A DNA stretch of 64,000 nucleotides from JBLNBN01 sp050260015 (GCA_050260015.1 JBLNBN010000008.1:1-64000), one strand, 5' to 3'. Shown: positions 8,053-17,336, counted from the first letter of the stretch. Numbers and translations: made by a program. Notes: a model not told the origin generated them from the letters alone.

Positions 8053-8269
8053 TTTATTCCGTATTTATTTCAGATCTGTTCGTTGCCCGGTGTTGTTTTA
8101 TCGATTCGCACAACGCTTCGAAGGGCGTGCGCTTTACGGTCGAATCGGTATAATTTCTCTATTTAAAAACGAGTAAACTTCTAATATGTTTCACTCTTGC
8201 GAAAATTCAATATAGCTTTTTTTTATTAATTTTGTAGTCCATTTTTTCCACATTAAGTAGAAATCTGAA

Positions 8270-9205
8270 ATGACAACGGCAGTTACTCGCTCTCAAGAAG
8301 TCCGGGAGTATATCTATTTGGCGTTCGGCGCCGCTATTATGGCATTAGGCATCGGCATATTCCTTGTGGACGCTAAAGTCGTGCCCGGCGGCGCGAGCGG
8401 GCTCTCGATGGCGATTCATTACCTATCCGGGAATACCATTCCCGTCGGTTTGGCGATTTGGGTGATAAACGTCCCCCTGTACATTTGGGGCTTGAGGGAA
8501 TTGGGAAAGCAGTTCGGTTGGAGAACTTTCTACTCCTTTTCCCTAAATTCTTTCTTTATAGATTTTTTCCGCGGCGACATCCCGGGTTTAAATTTTATCA
8601 GGCTGCAGGATTCGCAAACCGTCCGCGACCTCTTCGCGCATGACTTTTTCTTTCTTATCCTGATTGGCTCGGTGCTCCTGGGCGTAGGGCTGGGAATTAT
8701 TTTTAAATTCAAGGGCACGACCGCCGGCTCGGACATAGTCGCGGCGATAATGCAAAAGAAGTACGGCACGAAGCCGGGCCAGGCGATCATGCTAACGGAT
8801 TTCTTCGTAATATCGGTAGCCGGCCTGATTATTGAATTTAAGGGGCTTTCTCCTACTCGCCCCGCGCTTTCGCTCACGCTTTACGCGTTCTTCCTGCTGT
8901 TCGTATCGAGCCATATTATCGACATAATCATCGACGGGTTCGACTACGCTCGCATGGCGCTTATCATTTCCGACAAGAACGAGGAGATAACGGCGCGGAT
9001 AATGAACGAAATGAGCCGCGGCGCGACCGCTTTAAAAAGCCGCGGAATCTATAGAAACATCGATCGCGAGGTAATAATGACCGTGATCACGCTAAAGGAA
9101 CTGCCCGCGCTAACCGATTTAGTAAAAGAGATCGATCCCGGCGCGTTCGTTATTATTAATAACGTGCACGAAGTTGTTGGCCAGGGGTTCCGTAGAAGAA
9201 TTTAA
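8270..9205 (+). CDS. YitT-family membrane protein (DUF2179)
   Basis: A 311-residue protein with about five or six transmembrane segments in the first 215 residues (for example AIMALGIGIFLVDAKVVPGG) and a soluble C-terminal domain of about 85 residues. The motif VVPGGASGLSMAIHYLSG, the run FKFKGTTAGSDIVAAIM and the C-terminal DUF2179 region (ALIISDKNEEITARIMNEM) identify the YitT/YqfU family. By family knowledge these are widespread membrane proteins of uncertain transport function. ATG start with a weak ribosome site. It is a single transcription unit as far as can be seen. Confidence 0.88.
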   Translation: MTTAVTRSQEVREYIYLAFGAAIMALGIGIFLVDAKVVPGGASGLSMAIHYLSGNTIPVGLAIWVINVPLYIWGLRELGKQFGWRTFYSFSLNSFFIDFFRGDIPGLNFIRLQDSQTVRDLFAHDFFFLILIGSVLLGVGLGIIFKFKGTTAGSDIVAAIMQKKYGTKPGQAIMLTDFFVISVAGLIIEFKGLSPTRPALSLTLYAFFLLFVSSHIIDIIIDGFDYARMALIISDKNEEITARIMNEMSRGATALKSRGIYRNIDREVIMTVITLKELPALTDLVKEIDPGAFVIINNVHEVVGQGFRRRI

Positions 9206-9258
9206 CGTTTCGATTCGTATATTTGCAGAGCGGATAATCAAATAATTGGGCAATAAAT

Positions 9259-9885
9259 ATGAATAATCCCTTTGAAGCGGAATTTGACTCCTCCGAAGTC
9301 GTAAATAAAAAAAACCAGGAGAGCGAGCCCGTAGACCCGCTCTTCTCGGAGAGCGACCTGGAAGAGTTCTTCCGCGTTAACCCTTCCGACCTTTTGAAAG
9401 GAGTCCTGGAGGAGGAGGAAGAGCCTCATAAGAGCTTGTACAAGAAGGAAGAGCTGGAGAATTCGGACGTGGAGGTTTATTCCGTTAGCGAAGCGCTCGG
9501 CGAAAGCGAGGGAGCAAAGGAATTTAGCTTCAATTTCGGAGTTGAAAGCGAAACGGGCAAGGAGGCTGGCGAGTTCAGGGATTTCGTTGAATTGCCCAAT
9601 ATAACAGGATCCGCGAAGAATCCGTTGGGGAAGAATATAATCGGCGCCGAAGAGATAGACGCGGCAAGGAAAATAGTAGAAATAGCCGATAAATTCGAGC
9701 TCGAGGAAGTCTCGCACCAGCAGGCGTCGGTTGTTATTAACAGGGATATGACCGGCGAAATAGAGAGCGTTGAAATATACTGCAAGTGCGGCGAACGCAC
9801 GTTTATAAAATTCGACTACGAGGACGAGGATTCGGCTTCGGAAAGGACGGAGGTCGTTCGGGACTCTCCGTCCGGATTAAAGTAG
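9259..9885 (+). CDS. Acidic orphan protein with CxC motif
   Basis: A 208-residue, strongly acidic protein (many Glu/Asp clusters such as VLEEEEEP). The first 110 residues look disordered. The C-terminal 80 residues appear folded: a helix (EEIDAARKIVEIADKFELE) followed by beta strands including GEIESVEIYCKCGERTFIKF with a CKC pair. No signal peptide or membrane segment is present. I do not recognise the family. It follows the YitT gene by 53 bp on the same strand and may be cotranscribed. A long open frame on the opposite strand is a by-product of its composition. Confidence 0.6.
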   Translation: MNNPFEAEFDSSEVVNKKNQESEPVDPLFSESDLEEFFRVNPSDLLKGVLEEEEEPHKSLYKKEELENSDVEVYSVSEALGESEGAKEFSFNFGVESETGKEAGEFRDFVELPNITGSAKNPLGKNIIGAEEIDAARKIVEIADKFELEEVSHQQASVVINRDMTGEIESVEIYCKCGERTFIKFDYEDEDSASERTEVVRDSPSGLK

Positions 9886-9919
9886 CGGCGCGGCGACAGC
9901 TCTCCGGCGACAAATGCGT

Positions 9920-10231
9920 TTAGCACTCGATACGCGTTTCGAGCGCAATTTCCTCTAATACGGAGCTTACGCGCAGGCAATCTGTAAGTTCCCCTTCATA
10001 AACCGTGGCGCTGCCTGATAAATGGGCTTCCCAGGTTAAGTATTCGGCATGCTCGGAAGTGCATCCGATTGCTTTTAGTATTTGACCCGCAACATCCTCA
10101 AAAGTATGCCATTCGTCGTTGTATAGTATTACCTTCCCCGCGAGAGTCAAATTAGTTTCTACCGAGATAGAGGCTAATTCCTGTTCGGAAGCGAACTCAG
10201 AATCGTATTCAAGCGCCATAAGCATCCCCAC
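9920..10231 (-). CDS. clpS: ATP-dependent Clp protease adaptor ClpS
   Basis: A 99-103-residue ClpS. The signature is clear: VILYNDEWHTFEDVAGQI, then TSEHAEYLTWEAHLSG and a final ALETRIEC, matching the N-degron-binding adaptor that hands proteins with destabilising N-termini to ClpAP/ClpC. The furthest start is a GTG at 10231; ATGs at 10225 and 10219 are alternatives, and the one at 10219 has GGGG about 8 nt upstream, so the mature start may be there. No clp ATPase gene is in the window. It diverges from nuoL with a 187-bp gap. Confidence 0.85.
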   Translation of the reverse strand: MGMLMALEYDSEFASEQELASISVETNLTLAGKVILYNDEWHTFEDVAGQILKAIGCTSEHAEYLTWEAHLSGSATVYEGELTDCLRVSSVLEEIALETRIEC

Positions 10232-10371
10232 ATATTGACATTCAATTTCTTCCTCAGTGCAAATTTAAAACAAATATATCAAAAATCCGCAGCAGCAAAA
10301 AATTACATTTTTTTATTTCAAACCAAGATTTCATCAATCTTTTTACCTATTTTTCGTTAATCAAATAAAAT

Positions 10372-10398
10372 TTGACAGACGGTTTGTAAACGGATAAT
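10372..10398 (+). promoter_or_regulatory. Possible promoter for nuoLMN
   Basis: TTGACA at 10372-10377 and GATAAT at 10393-10398, separated by 15 bp, lie 21 bp upstream of the nuoL start. The spacer is shorter than the usual 17 bp, so this is tentative. Confidence 0.35.
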
Positions 10399-10418
10399 GA
10401 ATAAAGACGGAAGTTTAA

Positions 10419-12422
10419 ATGCACGACATAATACTTGATCCTACGGCAACGGCAACCGGTTACTGGAGCGTGGCTCTCGTGCCGCTCTTGCCGTTGATTG
10501 GTTTTCTTATTACGGGGCTCCTTGGCTCGCGGATCAAAAGCGAAAAGGCCGTCGGCTCGATCGCATCCGCCGTTGTAGGAGGCTCTTTTATCGTCGCCCT
10601 TTACCTATTTTTTAAACTTGCCGGTTCAGGAGTGGAACGTCCAATAATCGTACCAGTTTACGAATGGATTACGGCTGGGAATTTTTCAGCGGGCGTCTCC
10701 TACCAGGTAGATCAACTTTCCCTGCTTTTTACGTTGATTATAACGGGAGTCGGGTTCCTGATCCACGTTTATTCAATTGGGTATATGCATGGCGACAGGG
10801 CTTTTTCCAGGTTTTTCGCCTACCTGAACTTATTCATATTCATGATGCTCACTCTCGTGCTCGCCTCCAACTTCCTGCTTACATTTCTCGGTTGGGAAGG
10901 CGTGGGGCTATGCTCGTATCTCCTGATCGGCTTTTGGTACGATCGCAATTTCCCCGGCGTGCGCATTACCTACACCGGCGACGCCGCGAATAAGGCGTTC
11001 ATAGTAAATAGGATAGGCGACTTTGGCTTTCTCGTGGCCATGTTTATGATATTCCTGAATTTTGGCACTCTCAACTACGTCGATTTCAATAATGCGCTCG
11101 CTTTAAATTCAACCGTATTTTTCGGAGGCGGGCTCGTCACGGCGATCGCGTTGCTTCTCTTCCTCGGCTGCACCGGCAAGAGCGCGCAAATTCCTTTAGC
11201 CGTCTGGCTGCCTGACGCAATGGCGGGCCCGACGCCGGTTTCCGCGCTAATACATGCGGCGACGATGGTTACGGCTGGAATATTCCTTATTGCCCGCAAC
11301 TCGACCCTTTTCGCGCTATCGCCGGACGCGATGGCTGTCGTGGCGGTAGTTGGTACTGCCACGGCTTTGCTCGCGGCCACAGTCGGCCTGGTGCAAAACG
11401 ATATCAAAAAGGTTTTGGCTTACTCAACGGTTAGCCAGTTGGGATTTATGTTCGCAGCGCTCGGCGTCGGCGCCTATACGGCGGCTATATTCCATGTAAT
11501 GACCCACGCGTTCTTTAAGGGGTTGCTATTCCTCGGGTCCGGCTCGGTCATCCACGGTATGCACGAGGAGCAGGACATAACGAAGATGGGAGGGCTGGGG
11601 AAATATATGCCTACTACGTATAAGACCTTCTACGTCGGCGCTTTGGCAATATCGGGCATCCCGCTTTTCTCCGGGTTTTTCTCGAAGGACGAGATACTTT
11701 GGAACGCGTGGCAGGGCACGCCGCTAATGTGGATAGTCCTGGCCCTGGCAGCTTTCTGCACGGCGTTCTATATGTTCCGGTTAGTGAACTTAACCTTTAA
11801 GGGCGAGGAACGCTTCGATTCGCATAAGGTTCACCCGCACGAATCCCCGAAGACAATGACGATCCCGTTGATAGTCTTGGCCGTCCTATCCGCGCTCGGA
11901 GGTTTCTTAGGAATACCGTACGCGCTGGGATTCTTCTTGAGCGACCATCCCAATTTGCTTGAAAATTGGCTCCATCCCGTTTTCGCGGATGCCGCCAGGA
12001 TACTGGGCAATCATGGTCCGCACGAGATCCATTCTATAGAATACGTATTAATGCTTGTCTCCACAGGGATCGCGATCTTTGGGATATACCTCGCTAACAA
12101 ATGGTATTCCTCGCGCGAATGGACGATTCCAAATAGGTTATCCGAAAGATTTGCGCCGTTCTACAGGCTGCTAATGGATAAATACCGGCTGGATGAATTC
12201 TATTTCAAAGCGATAGTCGACCCGGTCGTGGGCTTCTCTAAAGTATTCCTATGGAAGACGTTCGACGAAAAGATGATCGACGGCGTAGTTAACGGGGCTG
12301 CAAAGGGGACGGGCAGGGCCGCGGAAAGCGTGCGAAAGCTCCAATCCGGCGTGGTACAAAACTATGCGTTGCTGATGGTCCTTGGGATAGTAGTTATTCT
12401 TTTCTACCTGATATTAAAATAA
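10419..12422 (+). CDS. nuoL: NADH-quinone oxidoreductase subunit L
   Basis: A 667-residue polytopic subunit of the membrane arm of respiratory complex I, the antiporter-like subunit that carries the long lateral helix. The conserved core is visible: GKSAQIPLAVWLPDAMAGP followed by TPVSALIHAATMVTAGIFLI, and later HAFFKGLLFLGSGSVIHGMH. The C-terminal part with DKYRLDEFYFKAIVDP is typical of NuoL. It opens a three-gene operon with nuoM (20-bp gap) and nuoN. The genes for the other complex I subunits are not adjacent, since clpS lies upstream in the opposite direction. Confidence 0.96.
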   Translation: MHDIILDPTATATGYWSVALVPLLPLIGFLITGLLGSRIKSEKAVGSIASAVVGGSFIVALYLFFKLAGSGVERPIIVPVYEWITAGNFSAGVSYQVDQLSLLFTLIITGVGFLIHVYSIGYMHGDRAFSRFFAYLNLFIFMMLTLVLASNFLLTFLGWEGVGLCSYLLIGFWYDRNFPGVRITYTGDAANKAFIVNRIGDFGFLVAMFMIFLNFGTLNYVDFNNALALNSTVFFGGGLVTAIALLLFLGCTGKSAQIPLAVWLPDAMAGPTPVSALIHAATMVTAGIFLIARNSTLFALSPDAMAVVAVVGTATALLAATVGLVQNDIKKVLAYSTVSQLGFMFAALGVGAYTAAIFHVMTHAFFKGLLFLGSGSVIHGMHEEQDITKMGGLGKYMPTTYKTFYVGALAISGIPLFSGFFSKDEILWNAWQGTPLMWIVLALAAFCTAFYMFRLVNLTFKGEERFDSHKVHPHESPKTMTIPLIVLAVLSALGGFLGIPYALGFFLSDHPNLLENWLHPVFADAARILGNHGPHEIHSIEYVLMLVSTGIAIFGIYLANKWYSSREWTIPNRLSERFAPFYRLLMDKYRLDEFYFKAIVDPVVGFSKVFLWKTFDEKMIDGVVNGAAKGTGRAAESVRKLQSGVVQNYALLMVLGIVVILFYLILK

Positions 12423-12442
12423 TTAAAGACTGAAGATAAAAT

Positions 12443-14017
12443 ATGACAGCTCTACTGCTTACTTTGTTCCTGCCGCTTTTGGGCGCCGTTGCGATCCTTT
12501 TCGTTCCGCGCGAAAGCGAGCGCATAATTAAAAAGATCGCCCTTGGATTCTCGCTAGTCGCATTCGTCGTATCGCTTTTTCTGTTCGTTGGGTTCGACTT
12601 CAATACGCAGGGATTCAATCACTTAATAGACGAGCGCTGGATCGATTCGCTGGACGCCGGGTTTCGCGTCGGGCTGGACGGCATGTCGCTCATGCTCGTG
12701 CTCTTGACGACGTTTATTACTCCCATAGCGATATATTCTTCATTCGAATCGATAACCAAGCGCCAGAAAGAATACTATTCGATGGTTCTGCTGCTTCAAT
12801 TCGCCATGACGGGCGTTTTCGCTGCTTTGGATCTCTTTTTATTCTATATATTCTGGGAGCTCATACTTATCCCGATGTATTTTATCATCGGTATATGGGG
12901 CGGCAAGGAGCGCATCTACGCAACAGTGAAGTTCTTTATCTTTACGATGGTGGGTTCGTTGTTTATGCTTGTCGCAATAATCTGGCTCGGCCTCTACGCA
13001 GGCGGCGAAGTTTTCCACCTGCCGGGCGGCTTTACGGCCAATTACCTCGCAATACGCAGCGCTTCGTTCACAATTCCGTTGGACGTGCAGCTATGGCTCT
13101 TCTGGGGCTTCGCGCTGTCGTTCCTGATCAAGGTCCCGCTCTTCCCGTTGCATACGTGGCTGCCGGACGCGCACACGGAAGCTCCGACGGCGGGCTCGGT
13201 TATCCTGGCGGGCGTTTTGCTGAAGATGGGCGCCTACGGCTTAATCCGGTTTAATCTCGAGCTGTTCCCGCAGGCGAGCCACGCCGCATCGTCGATAGTG
13301 GCCGGGCTGGCCGTTATCGGCATAGTTTACGGCGCGCTTACGTCCATGGTGCAGAAGGATATAAAACGGCTCGTTGCGTACTCCTCGGTTTCTCACCTAG
13401 GTTTCGTCGTGCTTGGAATTTTTTCAATGACGGAGATCGGCTTGCAGGGCGCTATCCTGCAGATGGTGAACCACGGGCTTTCCACAGGCATGCTTTTCCT
13501 CTGCGTAGGAATAATATACGAGCGCAGGCATACGCGGGAGATTTCCGAGTTTGGAGGCATCGCAAGAGTAATGCCCGCCTATACCGTGATGTTCGCAATA
13601 GCGATGCTGGCGAGCGTGGGGCTTCCGGGATTGAACGGTTTCGTCGGGGAGTACCTGACGCTGCTGGGCGGTTTCATTTCCCCGGTCCTGAACTCCTGGG
13701 CCTATTCGATAATCGGCGCCACCGGGGTGATCTTCGCCGCGGTTTACCTGCTATGGATGTTCCAGCGGGTCATGTTTGGGCGTAATCTCAACCCCGCGAA
13801 CTTCGAGCTTAAGGATCTCTCGACGCGCGAATGGGCCTACCTTGTCCCTATCGTTATCATGATCGTATGGATAGGCGTTTCGCCCAACCAATTCTTGAGA
13901 TTATCCGAGGCGGGAAGCAAGGCTTTAGTAAAGAAGCTCGAGCTTTCGCGTACGGGAACGGAAATTTATAACATACCGGCATACAAGCCGGCTACTCCGA
14001 CGAGCAGTTTCAAATAA
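12443..14017 (+). CDS. nuoM: NADH-quinone oxidoreductase subunit M
   Basis: A 524-residue antiporter-like subunit of complex I. Diagnostic motifs are FYIFWELILIPMYFIIGIWG with its conserved Glu, FPLHTWLPDAHTEAPTAGSV, and LVAYSSVSHLGFVVLG. By family knowledge it forms one of the proton channels of the membrane arm. It is the middle gene of nuoL-nuoM-nuoN; spacing to the neighbours is about 20 bp on both sides. Confidence 0.96.
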   Translation: MTALLLTLFLPLLGAVAILFVPRESERIIKKIALGFSLVAFVVSLFLFVGFDFNTQGFNHLIDERWIDSLDAGFRVGLDGMSLMLVLLTTFITPIAIYSSFESITKRQKEYYSMVLLLQFAMTGVFAALDLFLFYIFWELILIPMYFIIGIWGGKERIYATVKFFIFTMVGSLFMLVAIIWLGLYAGGEVFHLPGGFTANYLAIRSASFTIPLDVQLWLFWGFALSFLIKVPLFPLHTWLPDAHTEAPTAGSVILAGVLLKMGAYGLIRFNLELFPQASHAASSIVAGLAVIGIVYGALTSMVQKDIKRLVAYSSVSHLGFVVLGIFSMTEIGLQGAILQMVNHGLSTGMLFLCVGIIYERRHTREISEFGGIARVMPAYTVMFAIAMLASVGLPGLNGFVGEYLTLLGGFISPVLNSWAYSIIGATGVIFAAVYLLWMFQRVMFGRNLNPANFELKDLSTREWAYLVPIVIMIVWIGVSPNQFLRLSEAGSKALVKKLELSRTGTEIYNIPAYKPATPTSSFK

Positions 14018-14038
14018 GCAAATTGATGGACCGATAAA

Positions 14039-15529
14039 ATGATGCAAGAATTACTATACCTTTCGCCGTTAATTATCATATCGATTTTTTCCATACTTGT
14101 TTTGGTAGTGGACGGCCTGGCGCGCCGTTCGCCGAACCCAGTGTACTATTTCGCTATACTCGCTCTCGTCTTGACCGGGGCCTCGGCGATTTGGACTTTA
14201 ACTATGCCTTTGCCTCTTACGGCTGGGTCGCAAATTTTTAAGTATGCAATATTATTCAGCAAGGATCGCGCGCTTTTCGATATCATATTCTCCGCCGCCG
14301 GATTGCTTACCGTATTTTCCGCGAGGGAATACCTGCGCCGGGAGTACAGCGAATTCCGTGAGTTTTACACTCTTATACTATTTGCTGTTACAGGTATGAC
14401 GCTAATCGCGCATGCGGGGAATTTCATTATTATCTTTCTCGGCGTCGAGCTGATGTCGATCGTATTTTACGTGCTGGCGGGCTTTGTGCGCACGCGCGAA
14501 TGGTCCGTCGAGGCGTCGCTAAAGTACTTCGTATTGGGCTCGTTCTCGACCGGTTTCCTGCTCTACGGCATGGCGTTGGTCTTCGGCGCGACGGGGGCCA
14601 TAGATTTTTACTCGATAAACGCCGCGCTGCGCGAGGGGCTGTTTAATCAATCGTACTTCAAAGTTGGAATGGGATTGATCCTGATAGGGCTTATGTTCAA
14701 AGCAGCTGCTTTCCCGTTCCACCAATGGGCGCCGGACGTTTACACGGGCGCGCCGACTGTCGTAGCAGGATTTATGAGCACGGGAGGCAAGTCCGCCGCC
14801 CTAATCGGCTTTATGGTCATCGCCCGCGAAGCGATACCGCACGATTACGGCGTTCAGTCAGTTACGGACGCCCTCAATACGGTCAACGCAATGTGGAAGG
14901 ATATACGGGATATAATCGCCTGGATATCGGCCGCTACGATGATAGTTGGTAATATTACCGCGCTGGCGCAGAAGAACATAAAGAGGATGCTAGCATATTC
15001 CTCGATAGCCCATGCCGGCTATATGCTGATCGGCTTAGCCGCCGACAACGGCTCGGGCTACGGCGCTATTGCGTTCTACTCGCTCGCTTACGTGTTTATG
15101 CAGTTGGGCTCCTTCACTGCTCTGTCTATATTCGAGCGCGACTACGGGAAGAATTTGGAATTGAAGGATTTCGCGGGCCTCTCGAAGCGCAAGCCGTGGC
15201 TTGCCGCCCTAATGGCCGTGTTTATGTTCTCGCTCGTCGGCTTGCCGCCCTTCGCAGGGTTCTTTGGAAAGTATTATTTATTCCTTGCGGCTATCGAGAC
15301 GGGCTATACGTGGCTGGCGATAGTCGGCGTAATAGCTTCGATAATATCGATCTATTACTACATCGGGGTGATCGTTTATATGTACTTCCGCGAGCCCTCG
15401 GAAGCGGAATTCGCAATCCCGGCGGGCAGGGGCGCGGGCGCTGCGGTAACTCTCAGCGCAGTAGGCCTTATAGTATTCGGCCTCCTGCCGTTCCTGTTTA
15501 TGGACTATGCGCTAGCCTACTTCAGGTAA
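14039..15529 (+). CDS. nuoN: NADH-quinone oxidoreductase subunit N
   Basis: A 496-residue antiporter-like subunit of complex I, with the motifs FHQWAPDVYTGAPTVVAGFM and MLAYSSIAHAGYMLIGL and a conserved Glu in FLGVELMSIVFYVL. It ends the nuoLMN operon and is followed 29 bp later by a strong terminator, so the operon is limited to these three genes. Confidence 0.95.
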   Translation: MMQELLYLSPLIIISIFSILVLVVDGLARRSPNPVYYFAILALVLTGASAIWTLTMPLPLTAGSQIFKYAILFSKDRALFDIIFSAAGLLTVFSAREYLRREYSEFREFYTLILFAVTGMTLIAHAGNFIIIFLGVELMSIVFYVLAGFVRTREWSVEASLKYFVLGSFSTGFLLYGMALVFGATGAIDFYSINAALREGLFNQSYFKVGMGLILIGLMFKAAAFPFHQWAPDVYTGAPTVVAGFMSTGGKSAALIGFMVIAREAIPHDYGVQSVTDALNTVNAMWKDIRDIIAWISAATMIVGNITALAQKNIKRMLAYSSIAHAGYMLIGLAADNGSGYGAIAFYSLAYVFMQLGSFTALSIFERDYGKNLELKDFAGLSKRKPWLAALMAVFMFSLVGLPPFAGFFGKYYLFLAAIETGYTWLAIVGVIASIISIYYYIGVIVYMYFREPSEAEFAIPAGRGAGAAVTLSAVGLIVFGLLPFLFMDYALAYFR

Positions 15530-15558
15530 AATTTCGATTTCATTCAGCAAAAACAGAG

Positions 15559-15587
15559 GGGCAAGCTTTCGGGCTTGCCCTTTTTAT
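15559..15587 (+). terminator. Terminator of nuoLMN
   Basis: GGGCAAGC at 15559-15566 pairs with 15573-15580 across a 6-nt loop and is followed by TTTTTATT. It is a classical Rho-independent terminator. Confidence 0.88.
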
Positions 15588-15589
15588 TA

Positions 15590-16024
15590 CTATGCTCTTG
15601 CTCGCTTAGGCTTTGCCCTGAAGCTAACGATATATCTTTGCGCATACTTTGAATTGCTGAACAGTAAGTATATCATCATGCCGCCTACGAACGACAAAGC
15701 GATAGCGTAGGACAAGCTGAAGAAAGGTATCAGGCTTTTGGAAACGAACATAAACGGCAAGTATAGCGCGATAGCGCCGGCTTGAGCGAGCTTCATCCCG
15801 GTTCCGGGGCGTTTCCTGGCATTATTGCGCACTAAAATATAGAAAAACGCTATCTCCGCGATTAACCAGAAAAGGCTATAGTGATTGTGCGAATAAAGGG
15901 TGTCGGCGTTCTCCGGGAGAGGCGCCTGTCCCCACGTTTCTTTCAGATAAAGATAGAAAACCCAGATTTCGTACAGCTTGATAAAGCCTGCGTTGAGTAA
16001 AAAATTCCTAAGCGATTTGTTCAT
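15590..16024 (-). CDS. Hypothetical four-helix membrane protein
   Basis: A 144-residue protein with about four hydrophobic segments (for example YSLFWLIAEIAFFYILV and MFVSKSLIPFFSLSYAIAL) and a basic C-terminus (RAKPKRARA). The family is not recognised. It lies convergent to nuoN, and its stop is only a few bases from the nuo terminator. ATG start at 16024 with no strong ribosome site. Function is unknown. Confidence 0.6.
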   Translation of the reverse strand: MNKSLRNFLLNAGFIKLYEIWVFYLYLKETWGQAPLPENADTLYSHNHYSLFWLIAEIAFFYILVRNNARKRPGTGMKLAQAGAIALYLPFMFVSKSLIPFFSLSYAIALSFVGGMMIYLLFSNSKYAQRYIVSFRAKPKRARA

Positions 16025-16305
16025 TACGTGGCTCGAAAATGTTAATGCCGTAAAAATACGAAAAAACAGGGAAAAGTATTATTGATTTTTTTCTACCTTT
16101 ACGCGGCGACGCGGAGAAGAGGTTAGAGGGCGTTTTCTATAGACATGCGAATCCTTCGGATTCGTTGGGAGCGATTATCTTTCGTATTTGCGCGTTATTA
16201 CAAGTATGTTTGTATTATAAATGTCCTTTGGATTCCTCGCTTCGCTTCGGAATGACCGATCTTCTTTGCTACCAAGCGCTTGCGCGCCAATTTCTTTGAT
16301 TCGTC

Positions 16306-16328
16306 ATTCCGGGCGCCAGACCCGGAAT
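16306..16328. repeat. REP-like inverted repeat
   Basis: ATTCCGGG at 16306-16313 pairs perfectly with CCCGGAAT at 16321-16328 around a 7-nt loop. The flanking text (GTC before, CCATAGA after) is of a kind often scattered between genes of other bacteria as a palindromic unit, so other copies in this genome are likely. Confidence 0.5.
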
Positions 16329-16384
16329 CCATAGACTCTTAGGATCCTTGAGTGCGCGAGGATGAATAAACGCTGATATATTTA

Positions 16385-16461
16385 GCGCTTACGCGTTATT
16401 TAGGGAAAAAATGCAGGCAATGCTCATGTTAATTGATCATAGATAATTGTTAATTGACTTT
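16385..16461. repeat. 77-bp direct repeat, copy 1
   Basis: The first 39 bp (16385-16423) are identical to 16517-16555. The rest matches 16556-16593 with some substitutions and ends in the shared AATTGTTAATTGACTTT. The two copies start exactly 132 bp apart. Confidence 0.8.
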
Positions 16462-16516
16462 TGACCCCCTCTCTAACTCTCCCCAAAGGGGCGAGGACCA
16501 ACTCGTGGTATTTCAT

Positions 16517-16593
16517 GCGCTTACGCGTTATTTAGGGAAAAAATGCAGGCAATGCGCCTGTTAATTGATATTTGTTAATTGTTAATTGACTTT
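16517..16593. repeat. 77-bp direct repeat, copy 2
   Basis: Second copy of the unit at 16385-16461. Its end runs into the stop codon of the minus-strand sugar transferase gene (16592-16594), so the repeat abuts the 3' end of that gene. Confidence 0.8.
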
Positions 16594-17230
16594 ACCTCGC
16601 GCCGCGCCCGGTAATCATTACGGACGGGGTCTTGAACAAAATCTCCAGGTCGTTCGAGATGTTAATATGCTTCAGGTAGTAAGCGTCGTAGGATAGGCGT
16701 TCGCGGGCGCCGGCCACGTCGTCGGTGTGGACGTAGTGGATCTGGGCCCAGCCGGTGACGCCCGGCTTGATTAGGAAGCGGTACTTATAGAGCGGGATGG
16801 CGTCCTGGCAGATCTCGAAGTATTCGATCGGTTCGGGGCGCGGGCCGATGAGGCTCATATCGCCTTTAATAATATTGAGCAACTGGGGCAATTCGTCTAT
16901 ACGGAACTTGCGCAGCCAATGCCCGACGCGCGTAACGCAATGGCTTTCGTGTCGGTAAACGCCGTTATGATAAGTATGCTTGCGCATCGTGCGGAGCTTA
17001 TATATCTTAAACTTGTTGCCGCGGAAGCCCATCCTGTATTGAATAAAAATTGGCGAACCCTCGGAGTCCAGCGCTATCAGTATGCAGGCGACCAGGCAAA
17101 TAACCGCGGCGAAAGGAAATAAAACTAAAACGAATACCAATTCGACCGCCCGGCGAATACGCAGGTATTTTTCCGGAACCTGAATATTGGCAAAATCGTT
17201 TTCGTTTAATTCATTTACGTTGACTTTCAT
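16592..17230 (-). CDS. Undecaprenyl-phosphate sugar phosphotransferase
   Basis: A 212-residue bacterial sugar transferase (the WbaP/WcaJ catalytic domain) that would load the first sugar phosphate onto undecaprenyl phosphate to start a surface polysaccharide. One N-terminal membrane segment (VELVFVLVLFPFAAVICLVA) is followed by the signatures FIQYRMGFRGNKFKIYKLRT, KFRIDELPQLLNIIKGDMSL, IGPRPEP and PGVTGWAQI. It lacks the large multi-helix N-terminal domain of long WbaP-type enzymes, which is normal for the small PglC-like class. The polymerase- and Wzz-like genes at 37.1-39.7 kb may belong to the same pathway. Confidence 0.9.
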   Translation of the reverse strand: MKVNVNELNENDFANIQVPEKYLRIRRAVELVFVLVLFPFAAVICLVACILIALDSEGSPIFIQYRMGFRGNKFKIYKLRTMRKHTYHNGVYRHESHCVTRVGHWLRKFRIDELPQLLNIIKGDMSLIGPRPEPIEYFEICQDAIPLYKYRFLIKPGVTGWAQIHYVHTDDVAGARERLSYDAYYLKHINISNDLEILFKTPSVMITGRGAR

Positions 17231-17336
17231 TGCGTCCTCGCCATTACTTTTCTACTAAGACACATAAATATGCTAAACGTCACAAAAAAATTTTTGCGTA
17301 CGTCTATATAAGTAAATTATTAAAAAGCTATTTTTT

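Larger units (their letters stand above)
16025..16591. other. Repeat-rich intergenic region
   Basis: About 567 bp without a plausible gene. It contains perfect hairpins at 16148-16164 (CGAATCC/GGATTCG) and 16306-16328 (ATTCCGGG/CCCGGAAT), a second ATTCC...GGAAT element near 16230-16256, and a C-rich/G-rich stretch with CCCCAAAGGGG near 16465-16497. It also holds two copies of a 77-bp direct repeat. Such mixtures are typical of dispersed intergenic repeat families. Confidence 0.6.

Noticed and set aside
9238..9717. 159-codon frame on the minus strand
   Set aside because: It is a mirror of the acidic protein at 9259-9885, whose Glu-rich codons read as Leu/Phe on the other strand.
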